Positions 1-8,081 of a stretch of 64,000 bases of DNA are shown here, piece by piece; positions within the stretch are counted from its first letter, which is position 1, and each line of letters starts with the position of its first letter. The stretch is from assembly GCF_001983955.1 (NCBI RefSeq), contig NZ_CP019562.1:1240001-1304000 (forward strand). Reading direction: 5' to 3'. The translations under genes and the position numbers were made by a program. Under the pieces are notes generated by a model, which saw only the letters and a program-made list of their open reading frames with translations, searched no databases and was not told where the DNA came from. This DNA comes from Streptococcus oralis. Its GTDB lineage: Bacteria; Bacillota; Bacilli; Lactobacillales; Streptococcaceae.

Positions 1-816
1 GCCTTTGAAAGGTTGCTTTTGCAATTCTGCTTTAATCTTCGGCATCTTGTCATGAGAAGCCAAGACCATCACTGTCGGCCCTGCTCCAGAGAGGTAGGTC
101 GCATAGGCTCCATTCTCTTTGGCTACTTGCTTAATCGTCGCAAATTCACGGACCAGACTTTGACGATAACGCTCGTGGAAGAGGTCCCCCTCGATTGCTT
201 GTCCAGCTGTCACCATATCTCCTGCTAACAAGGCTGCAACGGCCACATTGGCGATAGAACTAGCCGCAACAGCTTCCTTGTAGGACAATTTCTTAGGAAG
301 GACACCACGGCTGTCGCGAGTGCGCAATTCATAGTTAGGAATATAAGCTAGAAAATCACACTCGGGGAAGTCAGCCACGATTGCTGAAACGTGCCCTTCA
401 ACGGAACTCGCAACAACAAGATTTCCATAGATAGCTGGAGCCACATTGTCAGGATGTCCTTCAATCTTGGTCGCCAGTTGTAATTTGTCGTGGTTAGATA
501 AGTTGAGCTTGCCCAGCTGGTTAGCTAGTTCAATCCCAGCAACGATAACAGAGCTAGAAGAACCCAACCCACGCGCCAAGGGAACATCACTGGTCATTTT
601 CAAGCGTCTCGGTTGCAAGTCAGGCGCAATTTGCAAGGCAATCTTAAGCAAAAGATTACGCTCGTCATGGGGAATCCATTTACCAATCTGGTGTTCAATC
701 AACCACTCATCCCGTTCTTCACAGATTTCAATTTGAAGATACTTGGATACAGCTACACCGACCGAATCAAAACCTGGCCCGATATTGGCACTGGTTGCAG
801 GTACAATAATCTTCAT
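1..816 (-). CDS. thrB: Homoserine kinase, partial (C-terminal end lies outside the window)
   Basis: This GHMP-family kinase phosphorylates homoserine with ATP in threonine synthesis and is cytosolic. Its ATG at 814-816 gives an N-terminus reading [20 protein letters not shown], the GHMP substrate-side motif. The ATP-binding GLGSSSS motif is encoded near 550-580. About 272 codons are present with no stop before the left edge, so most of the usual ~289-residue protein is here. The start sits 2 bases beyond the hom stop, and an AGGAG Shine-Dalgarno overlaps the end of hom, so translation is probably coupled to hom. Family assignment is secure; only the extreme C-terminus is unseen. Confidence 0.93.
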   Translation of the reverse strand, partial: MKIIVPATSANIGPGFDSVGVAVSKYLQIEICEERDEWLIEHQIGKWIPHDERNLLLKIALQIAPDLQPRRLKMTSDVPLARGLGSSSSVIVAGIELANQLGKLNLSNHDKLQLATKIEGHPDNVAPAIYGNLVVASSVEGHVSAIVADFPECDFLAYIPNYELRTRDSRGVLPKKLSYKEAVAASSIANVAVAALLAGDMVTAGQAIEGDLFHERYRQSLVREFATIKQVAKENGAYATYLSGAGPTVMVLASHDKMPKIKAELQKQPFKG

Positions 817-817
817 C

Positions 818-2104
818 CTATTCTCCTAAAACCTTGAAGGTATTTAAGAGGTCAAATTCTGATACCTTGGTCAACTCAGCTGAAACCTTTTCAAGCTGTG
901 CTTTATTGATCTTATGTGTAATGATGACCACACGCGCCTTGTCCCCCTCTTTTCCGTCTTGAAGGATTTGCTTAAAGGAAATATCTTGGGCATTGAAGAT
1001 TTCAGCCAATTTCAAGACCTGACCTTTTGAGTCTGGAGCCAATATTGAGAAGTAATAATTGGCTTTGACATCCTCAGGCTTTGCCAAGACCAAGTCACGG
1101 CTATATTCGTTGAAGTCTTTACCGATAGTACCATCATTCAAGCGACGAACGATACGGACAATATCTGCTACCACACTTGTTGCAGTTGGTTTTTGACCCG
1201 CACCTGGTCCGTAGTACATAGACTCACCGATACCAATAGATTCTACAAAAACAGCGTTCATTACACCATTCACACTGGCAAGTGGATGTGCTTTAGGAAG
1301 GAAGGTTGGGGTCACTTCTGCAGCAATCCCTGAAGGAGTTTCCTCGATAGAACCAACCAATTTCACTACATAGCCGAGGTTTTGGGCAACAGCTACGTCT
1401 TCTGGTGTGATGTTGCGGATTCCCTTGTGGGCTACATCGTCAAAGGCAACCTTCATACCAAAAGCAAACTGGCTCAAAATCACCATCTTGTAGGCTGCAT
1501 CAATCCCATCCACGTCATTTGTAGGATCGCTTTCTGCAAATCCAAGTCTTTGTGCTTCAGCCAAAGCATCATCATAAGACCAGCCTTCTTCCACCATCTT
1601 GGTCATCATGAAGTTAGAAGTTCCGTTAACGACACCAAGAACGCGCGTGATTTTATCAGAAGCCAATGAATTTGCTAGAGTGCGAAGAATTGGAATCCCA
1701 CCAGCAACTGCTGCTTCATAGTATAGTGCTACATTATGCTCTTTAGCAATTTCTAACAATTCTGCGCCATGGACAGCCAAAAGGTCCTTGTTAGCAGTAA
1801 CAACGTGTTTCCCAGCTTCCAAGGCACGCGTGATAAAGGTTTTAGCTGGTTCGATACGCCCCATCAATTCCACTACGATAGTAATGTCCTTGTCTGCTAA
1901 AATATCCTCTACATTGGTCACAAAGTTAAAGTCATTCCCTGCTGCAAGCAAGCGGTTCTTTTCATCTTCATCCTTGACCAATACCTTGGCTACTTCAATC
2001 TCAGAATGAGCTGACTGAACGATTTTTTCTCCATTTTCCTTTAGGAGGAATGGCACACCACTTGCAACGGTACCAAATCCAAGTAAAGCAATTTTAACTG
2101 TCAT
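818..2104 (-). CDS. hom: Homoserine dehydrogenase with C-terminal ACT domain
   Basis: Reduces aspartate semialdehyde to homoserine with NAD(P)H, the branch point to threonine and methionine. The 428-residue protein begins with a Rossmann nucleotide-binding loop (GFGTVASGV, residues ~9-17). The catalytic domain follows, including the segment around KDLLAVHG and [14 protein letters not shown]. The last ~80 residues (from ~345, [20 protein letters not shown]) read as an ACT regulatory domain, consistent with threonine feedback. ATG at 2104 is preceded by an AGGAG. It is followed directly by thrB in the same operon, with its own extended -10 promoter upstream. Confidence 0.95.
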   Translation of the reverse strand: MTVKIALLGFGTVASGVPFLLKENGEKIVQSAHSEIEVAKVLVKDEDEKNRLLAAGNDFNFVTNVEDILADKDITIVVELMGRIEPAKTFITRALEAGKHVVTANKDLLAVHGAELLEIAKEHNVALYYEAAVAGGIPILRTLANSLASDKITRVLGVVNGTSNFMMTKMVEEGWSYDDALAEAQRLGFAESDPTNDVDGIDAAYKMVILSQFAFGMKVAFDDVAHKGIRNITPEDVAVAQNLGYVVKLVGSIEETPSGIAAEVTPTFLPKAHPLASVNGVMNAVFVESIGIGESMYYGPGAGQKPTATSVVADIVRIVRRLNDGTIGKDFNEYSRDLVLAKPEDVKANYYFSILAPDSKGQVLKLAEIFNAQDISFKQILQDGKEGDKARVVIITHKINKAQLEKVSAELTKVSEFDLLNTFKVLGE

Positions 2105-2135
2105 GTTTGTCTCCTAGAAATTTTCTGATATAGCC

Positions 2136-2144
2136 ATTATAACA
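2136..2144 (-). promoter_or_regulatory. Extended -10 promoter of hom-thrB
   Basis: On the minus strand TGTTATAAT gives a TGn-extended -10 (hexamer TATAAT at 2136-2141), about 32 bases before the hom ATG. No good -35 is seen at 17 bp, as is common for extended -10 promoters in streptococci. A second TATAAT-like hexamer lies further upstream, near 2165, and could be an alternative start. Confidence 0.55.
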
Positions 2145-2194
2145 GAATTTTGTGAAAATTCCTATTATAGTAAATCACTATTTCAGTCTAGTAA

Positions 2195-2219
2195 AGAAAA
2201 AACGAATCCCATGATTCGT
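2195..2219 (-). terminator. Rho-independent terminator after mecA
   Basis: Inverted repeat ACGAATC / GATTCGT (2202-2208 and 2213-2219) with a 4-base loop. On the minus strand it is followed by a run of T's. It lies 30 bases beyond the mecA stop and upstream of the hom promoter, so it separates the two units. Confidence 0.8.
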
Positions 2220-2251
2220 CTTTCTTGATAAATGAAAATTGATTTTAAAAT

Positions 2252-2992
2252 TTATGAACGAATCTTTTGCAGACCGAGAACTGCATCGTGATTGATCAAG
2301 ATTTGCCCATACTCTTGCAAGACTGAACGACTGATGTCACTGTCGTCTGCAAACTCACGCATACGAGCCAAGAGCCAAGCCGGATATGGACTTGGATGAT
2401 TTTCCACATCGACTAAGATTGTCAAATAATAGTGTCCATTCATCTTATAGAGTTCAGATGTTTCCATCTGGTAGTTAACCGTCTTTGCAAAAGCAACTAA
2501 GTCAGCAAGGCTTGCAAAGCGTAGGATATAGTAGATATAAGGTTCTTTCTTATTCTCCGTCTCCTTGTCTGCCTGCTCTTGCTCTTCTTCCTTTGCTTCG
2601 ACCTGCTCTAGAGATTGGATGGCCTCAATATCGTCCTTGGTCTTATCTGCAATGCTCTTTTCCAAGGTTTTGAGAAATTCATCTGGCGACATTTGGGCTA
2701 ATTCTTCCATGTCTGGTAGATCCGCCAAATCTTCAAAATCCAAATTTTGGTCAATCTTGGACTTGGTCACAAAGACGTCGACCTTATCAGGTTTTGGCGT
2801 CACGCGGAAACTCAGCATGCCACTATCCAAGAAATTGTCTGGCATCTCTAACTCATCTAAAATAGCATAGAAAAACTCTTCGGTTTTTTCCTGAGGAACG
2901 AGAAAGTCTGCAATCTCCATTCCCCGATCCATCAAATCATCTAAAGTCATCGTGATTTTCAGTGTTGTATCACTAATTTGTTTCATCTTCAT
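2252..2992 (-). CDS. mecA: Adaptor protein MecA
   Basis: MecA is the substrate adaptor for the ClpCP protease; in streptococci it delivers competence regulators such as ComW/ComX for degradation. The protein is 246 residues from the chosen start, the usual size. It begins MKMKQISDTTLKITMTLDDL, has an acidic, Glu/Gln-rich linker around residues 125-150, and a folded C-terminal domain with YYILRFASLADLVAFAK. An in-frame ATG exists 15 bases further upstream, but a GAGG Shine-Dalgarno (3002-3005) is correctly spaced for 2992. It is monocistronic, with its own promoter and terminator, and divergent from the flippase gene. Confidence 0.93.
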   Translation of the reverse strand: MKMKQISDTTLKITMTLDDLMDRGMEIADFLVPQEKTEEFFYAILDELEMPDNFLDSGMLSFRVTPKPDKVDVFVTKSKIDQNLDFEDLADLPDMEELAQMSPDEFLKTLEKSIADKTKDDIEAIQSLEQVEAKEEEQEQADKETENKKEPYIYYILRFASLADLVAFAKTVNYQMETSELYKMNGHYYLTILVDVENHPSPYPAWLLARMREFADDSDISRSVLQEYGQILINHDAVLGLQKIRS

Positions 2993-3022
2993 ATCTAGTA
3001 ACCTCATACTTTCAGTCTATCT

Positions 3023-3051
3023 ATTATACTAGATTTTTACGATTTTATCAA
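3023..3051 (-). promoter_or_regulatory. mecA promoter
   Basis: On the minus strand: -35 TTGATA (3046-3051), exactly 17 bp, -10 TATAAT (3023-3028). It lies ~30 bases before the mecA ATG. The divergent flippase promoter lies just to the right. Confidence 0.8.
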
Positions 3052-3069
3052 AAGAATGAAGCGAGAATG

Positions 3070-3078
3070 TGATATAAT
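3070..3078 (+). promoter_or_regulatory. Promoter of the flippase gene (extended -10)
   Basis: TGATATAAT on the plus strand is a TGn-extended -10 (hexamer 3073-3078), 36 bases before the flippase ATG. There is no convincing -35. Confidence 0.6.
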
Positions 3079-3114
3079 ACTAGATATGATTTTAGATTTA
3101 AGAAAGAAAGTTCA

Positions 3115-4593
3115 ATGAAAAATATAAAAGTAAATGCCTTGGCCAGCTTGCTGGTCAATATTCTCAATATCGTTTTTCCACTGATAACCAACCCTTATCT
3201 GACGCGGATTCTCAGCAAATCCAATTACGGTTATTTCAATACAGCCAATACCTGGGCAAGTTTCGTTATTCCACTAGCTGCCTTTGGAATATACAACTAC
3301 GGGATTCGAGCTATTAGTAAGGTCAAGGATGACAAGAATAAAATCAACTACGTCTTTTCTAAGTTGTTTTATATCTCGGTTTTCACCTCTCTCCTGACGA
3401 CAGGTATCTACTTCCTCATTATCTTCTTTGACACCAGCATTGAGAATCTGAAAGTCCTCTACTACATTCTAGGGGCCCAAGCACTCTTCCAATTTCTCAA
3501 TATCGAATGGATGAACGAGGCTTATGAAAACTATGCCTTCATCCTCTATAAGACATTAATTATTCGAATTACCATGCTGGTCGCTATCTTCGCCTTCGTT
3601 AAAACGGCAGATGATATCGTTCCTTATGCTATCGTTATGACAGCGACCACTATCCTCAACTACCTGCTCAGTTTTCTTTGGATTAAGAGAGAAGTTTCTT
3701 TTGTTAAGATCGGTTTCGTCGAATTAGTCAAAGCTTCTAAACCGCTCTTCACTATGCTTCTCTTAGCAAACGCTAATATGCTTTACACCTTGCTAGATAG
3801 AATGTTTATCACCAAGGGACCAGATGAAAACTATATTTCTTATTATACAATTGCCTATAGTATCGTCATGTTGATTGCCAGTGTCTTGAGTGGAGCTATC
3901 AACGTCAGTATTCCACGCCTTGGCTACTATCTCGGTAAAAAGGATTACAAGTCCTATAATTATCTCGTGAATCAAGCGGCATCCTTATTCTATTTCCTTA
4001 TGGTTCCAACTAGTATTGGGATTATGATATTGGGACGGTACGCAACTGTTATTTATTCTTCTGAAAAATATCTTGAAGCGGGTATCGTAACTAGCGTCTT
4101 CGCTTTTCGTACCATCATTTGGGCTATTGAGTTGATTCTTGGTAAACAGATTATCTTTATCAACGACCATGAAAATCGCTTAACTGCCTTCTACTTCCTT
4201 GGTGGTGGTGCCAATATACTATTAAATAGCATCTTGTATTTCAATAATATTTTTGCACCTGAGTATTACATCGCTACGACCATTATCGCAGAAACTATCG
4301 TCGTTTTACTTGAAATTCATTTTATCAAGAAACACCAACTGATTAGTTTAAAAGAAATTTTTATAACCTTAACACGTTATAGCCTCATATCCCTTGGTTT
4401 TATCCCAATCTTCTATATTTTCAAGATGATTTTCCAAATCAATTCCTACACAGTAAACTTTAATATGATTCTCATGGTTCTTTCTACCGTAGCAACTTGT
4501 GGTATCTATTACCTCTTGACCCTCTTTATCACCAAAGACAAAACACTCCACTATGCACTGAACCTTGTACTTGCTAAATTAAAACGAAATTAA
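3115..4593 (+). CDS. Wzx-type polysaccharide flippase (MATE/MOP superfamily)
   Basis: Predicted to flip lipid-linked oligosaccharide repeat units across the membrane. The 492 residues are almost entirely hydrophobic and compatible with about 14 membrane segments. The first ~60 residues (LASLLVNILNIVFPLITNPY, then TRILSKSNYGYFN) are typical of the Wzx/RfbX family. It lies convergent to an operon with a glycosyltransferase, a Wzy-like polymerase and LicD proteins, so it may serve that pathway, although it is on the other strand under its own promoter. The glycan it carries cannot be read from the sequence. Confidence 0.85.
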   Translation: MKNIKVNALASLLVNILNIVFPLITNPYLTRILSKSNYGYFNTANTWASFVIPLAAFGIYNYGIRAISKVKDDKNKINYVFSKLFYISVFTSLLTTGIYFLIIFFDTSIENLKVLYYILGAQALFQFLNIEWMNEAYENYAFILYKTLIIRITMLVAIFAFVKTADDIVPYAIVMTATTILNYLLSFLWIKREVSFVKIGFVELVKASKPLFTMLLLANANMLYTLLDRMFITKGPDENYISYYTIAYSIVMLIASVLSGAINVSIPRLGYYLGKKDYKSYNYLVNQAASLFYFLMVPTSIGIMILGRYATVIYSSEKYLEAGIVTSVFAFRTIIWAIELILGKQIIFINDHENRLTAFYFLGGGANILLNSILYFNNIFAPEYYIATTIIAETIVVLLEIHFIKKHQLISLKEIFITLTRYSLISLGFIPIFYIFKMIFQINSYTVNFNMILMVLSTVATCGIYYLLTLFITKDKTLHYALNLVLAKLKRN

Positions 4594-4596
4594 AAA

Positions 4597-4634
4597 AATC
4601 CCCTACTGATAAATTAGTTGTCAGTAGGGGATTT
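4597..4634. terminator. Bidirectional terminator between flippase and pce
   Basis: Strong inverted repeat AAATCCCCTACTGA / TCAGTAGGGGATTT around a short AT-rich loop. A-runs lie on the left and T-runs on the right, so it can end both convergent units. Confidence 0.85.
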
Positions 4635-4639
4635 CTTCT

Positions 4640-7168
4640 TTATTCTTTTTCTTTCTTATCAGAAGCGTTGGCTTCTAGATTTGAATCTTGTTTAGGTTGT
4701 TCAACAATAGAGGAATTAGCTTCTTGTTTCTGTTCTGGCTTGACTGCATCGCTATTTACAGCAGCAACAGCCTGTTTCCAGATTCCTTCTTCGTTTACTT
4801 TATAACCATCAGGTGTTGTTGCGTTCTTCAACAAAGAACCATCAGCTTGGAAATAGTACCAATTACCATCAAGCTGTTTCCAACCTTTCTGCATAGCTCC
4901 TGATTCATCAAAGTAATAATGATCACCATTTACTTTATGAAGGCCAACCAACATGATGCCATCTTCAGGATTTAGATAATACCAGACGCCTTTGTCTTTT
5001 ATCCAACCAGTTTTCATGACTCCATTTGATTCAAAGTAACGGTAATGATTATCAAACCATTTCCAGTCAGTTTGCATGGCTCCAGATTTGCTAAAGTAAT
5101 ATTGCTTACCATCTACTTGATGGAGGCCGACTAACATAACGCCTTCCTTACCGTCAAGATAATACCAGGCATCACCATCTTTTAACCAACCAGTTTGAAG
5201 TGCGCCCGACGTAGCGTAATAATGCCAAGAATCATTTGACCACTGCCATCCAACTTGCATAGTACCTGCTGAGCTGAAGAAATAGTTCTTACCGTCAATC
5301 TCTTTAGATCCTACAGCCATAATACCAGTTTCTGGATCCAAATAATACCATGATTCTTTATCTTTCAACCAACCAGTTTTCATAGCACCTGAGTTCGTAT
5401 AGAAGTACCAGCTATTGTCTTGCCACTTCCAGCCAGTCTGCATGGCACCACTAGCATTCAAATAGTAACGAACACCATTTATATCTTGTCTACCAGTTAA
5501 CATGATGCCATCTTTATCCAGATAATACCATGTTTCCTGATCCTTGACCCAGCCGATTTTCATAGCTCCAGAACTTGCAAAATAGTTCCAGTGACCATCA
5601 ACAAAGGCCCAGCCAGTTTGCATGATACCTTCTTGATTAAAGTAGTATGTGCTTCCATTGATATTCTTTTTACCAACGGTCTTTAGCCCATCCTCGTCAT
5701 AGAAATACCAATTTGAATCAATCTTTTGCCAAGTTGAAGGCTTACCTGCTGTTTGGAGTGCACCACTTTCGCTAAAGAACATCTTCTTGCCATTATAGAC
5801 TTGATGTCCTGTTAGCATCTTGCCATCTGCCGCAAAGAGATACTTTTTCCCTCCAATTTCAGAGAGCTCGCTAAATCGTCTAGCACCATTTGATTGGATA
5901 TAATACCAAGAGTCATCTAGTTTGAACCAACCACCAGTTTGCATTTTACCATTTTGGTTCAGATAGTAATCATTCCCTTTGGCATTTTCTCCCCAGTCGT
6001 CGTTAAGGTGAAGCCAGCGACCTGCTTGCATTTGTCCTTTTCCATTAAAGAAGTAAGTGGCTCCGCCAATCTCTCTCCAGCCGATAGCCATTTCTCCGTC
6101 AGTCAAACGATATTTCCAATAGCCATCTTCTTGATACCATTTTTCGTCAACTACAGGGATATCAGGGAAGGTATTTGAAACATTAGCAAATCCTTTATCG
6201 CTAATATCAAAAACGGTAGCGTCTTGAGTTTGGCTAGCAGCATGAAGAACCTGAATATTTTTCTTCTGAAGGTATTCTCTTGTTGAAGCAACATTAATAT
6301 CTCCACCAGTTGTCTGAATGATCATTTTTGGTGATAAGTTTTCAAGGAAATTAATCGTATTTGAAATTGTCGCATCATAATGGTGGTTCCATTTCATCAT
6401 ATCAACCTTGCCGATAACTGGACCTAACTTATCTTCTGCTCCTTCGGCATTATCCAAATCTCCACCAAGATAGATTCTCTTTCCTGCCACAGTCACTACT
6501 GAAACAATGGAGTTGGAGTTATCATCTCGAACTTTTTTCAGATTCCCGTCAGCATCATATTCATTCTTATAGTTGTAGAGTTGGATATCCATATCACCTA
6601 ATTTTAGATGGCTATCCTCATCTGAAATATTCTGGATAAGAGTAACTCCTCGTTTTTGAGCTGCTCTCAAAGCATTATCATAATTGAAAAGATTATCCCA
6701 TAGTCCCCAGTTTGCTGTGATCCGATCATCTGAATATTTTTTCAAATAAAACTTACCGACTTGATATCGATTGAGTATTTCGTCCGCTCCACCAATATGG
6801 TCACTATGAACATGAGTTCCTATAATAAAATCTAATTTTTTTACACCTATTTGATCCAAGTGGCGAATCAATCGATCCTCCAATACTTGATAATTTCTCA
6901 TGGAAATTCCCCAGCGGCTTGGATAGCGTGGATCACTCCCATCAGGGAAATCATAGTCTTCACCCATATCAATCAAAGCATAGTGACCATTGCTTTCCAG
7001 AAGGATGGCATCACTCCCAGATTTTGCTTTTGTATTTATGAAATGGATACGATTGCCCGAACCTGCAGAGATGGTATCTGCATCTACTCCTTGCGATAAC
7101 TGAATCAGTAATAGAAAGAATGCGAGAACACTATAGCTGACTGATTTTAATAACCATTTATTTTTCAC
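4640..7168 (-). CDS. pce: Choline-binding phosphorylcholine esterase (Pce/CbpE-like), long form
   Basis: Predicted secreted surface enzyme that removes phosphocholine from teichoic acid. A signal peptide occupies residues ~1-30. A metallo-beta-lactamase-fold domain (~35-345) keeps the metal ligands: THVHSDHIGG (HxHxDH), the His of DSHLKLGDMD, the Asp of GGDLDNAEG and the His pair of WNHHYDA. About 20 choline-binding repeats follow (~350-800), several as ~63-residue triads such as GAMQTGWKW, GAMKTGWLKD, WYYLD. A charged tail without LPxTG closes the protein. At 842 residues it is much longer than pneumococcal Pce (about 627 residues, ~10 repeats). The start is GTG at 7168, with AAGGAG 8 bases upstream. 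It is the last gene of the licD operon, 43 bases after a licD gene. Confidence 0.9.
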   Translation of the reverse strand: MKNKWLLKSVSYSVLAFFLLLIQLSQGVDADTISAGSGNRIHFINTKAKSGSDAILLESNGHYALIDMGEDYDFPDGSDPRYPSRWGISMRNYQVLEDRLIRHLDQIGVKKLDFIIGTHVHSDHIGGADEILNRYQVGKFYLKKYSDDRITANWGLWDNLFNYDNALRAAQKRGVTLIQNISDEDSHLKLGDMDIQLYNYKNEYDADGNLKKVRDDNSNSIVSVVTVAGKRIYLGGDLDNAEGAEDKLGPVIGKVDMMKWNHHYDATISNTINFLENLSPKMIIQTTGGDINVASTREYLQKKNIQVLHAASQTQDATVFDISDKGFANVSNTFPDIPVVDEKWYQEDGYWKYRLTDGEMAIGWREIGGATYFFNGKGQMQAGRWLHLNDDWGENAKGNDYYLNQNGKMQTGGWFKLDDSWYYIQSNGARRFSELSEIGGKKYLFAADGKMLTGHQVYNGKKMFFSESGALQTAGKPSTWQKIDSNWYFYDEDGLKTVGKKNINGSTYYFNQEGIMQTGWAFVDGHWNYFASSGAMKIGWVKDQETWYYLDKDGIMLTGRQDINGVRYYLNASGAMQTGWKWQDNSWYFYTNSGAMKTGWLKDKESWYYLDPETGIMAVGSKEIDGKNYFFSSAGTMQVGWQWSNDSWHYYATSGALQTGWLKDGDAWYYLDGKEGVMLVGLHQVDGKQYYFSKSGAMQTDWKWFDNHYRYFESNGVMKTGWIKDKGVWYYLNPEDGIMLVGLHKVNGDHYYFDESGAMQKGWKQLDGNWYYFQADGSLLKNATTPDGYKVNEEGIWKQAVAAVNSDAVKPEQKQEANSSIVEQPKQDSNLEANASDKKEKE

Positions 7169-7211
7169 CTTGAAAACTCCTTTATCTTAACATTAAGCAA
7201 CTTTTAAAAAT

Positions 7212-8024
7212 CTAATCAATCCAGTAGTTTTTATCCCCTCCTGGGACTTGTTGCTCAATAGGTGGTGGAGTCATATAGTTTTCTCCAAATTCGTAGACAA
7301 GTATTTCATGGTATTTTCTCGGAACCTTGACCACAATGTCTTCATAGGGCATATCAATCAAATCATAGAGCCATTCTTTTTTTATACCATTTGGATAATA
7401 AGGGTCATAGATAGTACAAGTTAGATCTGTTGCTTGATCTACACTATACTTCAAAGCAAGACTCTCTAATTTTTGATTCCATAGCTGTGGGGAAGTTAAG
7501 CGGAAAATAGCTGATCCCATATAACGAGGGAGGTTTTTTAGTCCACCATTCTCAGACTTGATCCCTTTAAAATTCAAAGAAGAAAGGCGAATGAAATATT
7601 TGTAGAGTTTCATTTTTTTACGGTCACTTTCCTCTGTGACGACACCATCATATGGAAAAATGTCAACGCAAGTTCCCAATACGACCGTTGGGTCTACAAG
7701 GTTAGCATCTCGACGAGTCCTTACATCATAGACTCTCATATAACTGTATGGATATCCCTTTGTTTCTCTGAATGAAATCAATTTGTAGTAGGGATGATTT
7801 TCATTTTGTAAAACCTTGTAAAGTTTTTCAAATTCATCACGCGCTAAGGAAATATCTGTATCATCATCCCAAGGGATAAATCCTTTATGGCGTACAGCTC
7901 CTAGTAAGGTTCCAAAATCAATAAAGTATTTGATTTGATGTTGTTCACAAAGATCATGTAGATACTTTAAAATATCCAATTCTACTTGCTTTATTTCTTC
8001 AAGAGTTAAAGTTCTTTCAGACAT
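7212..8024 (-). CDS. LicD family phosphotransferase (270 residues)
   Basis: LicD proteins are nucleotidyltransferase-fold enzymes that transfer phosphocholine (or a similar phospho-group) from a CDP-activated donor to a sugar on a cell-surface glycan precursor, in the cytosol. The family signature is clear near the N-terminus: YFIDFGTLLGAVRHKGFIPW, then DDDTDI, carrying the metal-binding aspartates. The C-terminus has the common MTPPPIEQQVPGGDK motif. ATG at 8024 follows an AGGAG. It is the fourth gene of a five-gene operon and precedes the phosphorylcholine esterase. The true acceptor and donor are unknown. Confidence 0.88.
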   Translation of the reverse strand: MSERTLTLEEIKQVELDILKYLHDLCEQHQIKYFIDFGTLLGAVRHKGFIPWDDDTDISLARDEFEKLYKVLQNENHPYYKLISFRETKGYPYSYMRVYDVRTRRDANLVDPTVVLGTCVDIFPYDGVVTEESDRKKMKLYKYFIRLSSLNFKGIKSENGGLKNLPRYMGSAIFRLTSPQLWNQKLESLALKYSVDQATDLTCTIYDPYYPNGIKKEWLYDLIDMPYEDIVVKVPRKYHEILVYEFGENYMTPPPIEQQVPGGDKNYWID

Positions 8025-8081
8025 AGGTTCTATTCTCCTAAATTTGACTATATTTTTAAACGTTTCTTAATCCCAATCTCG

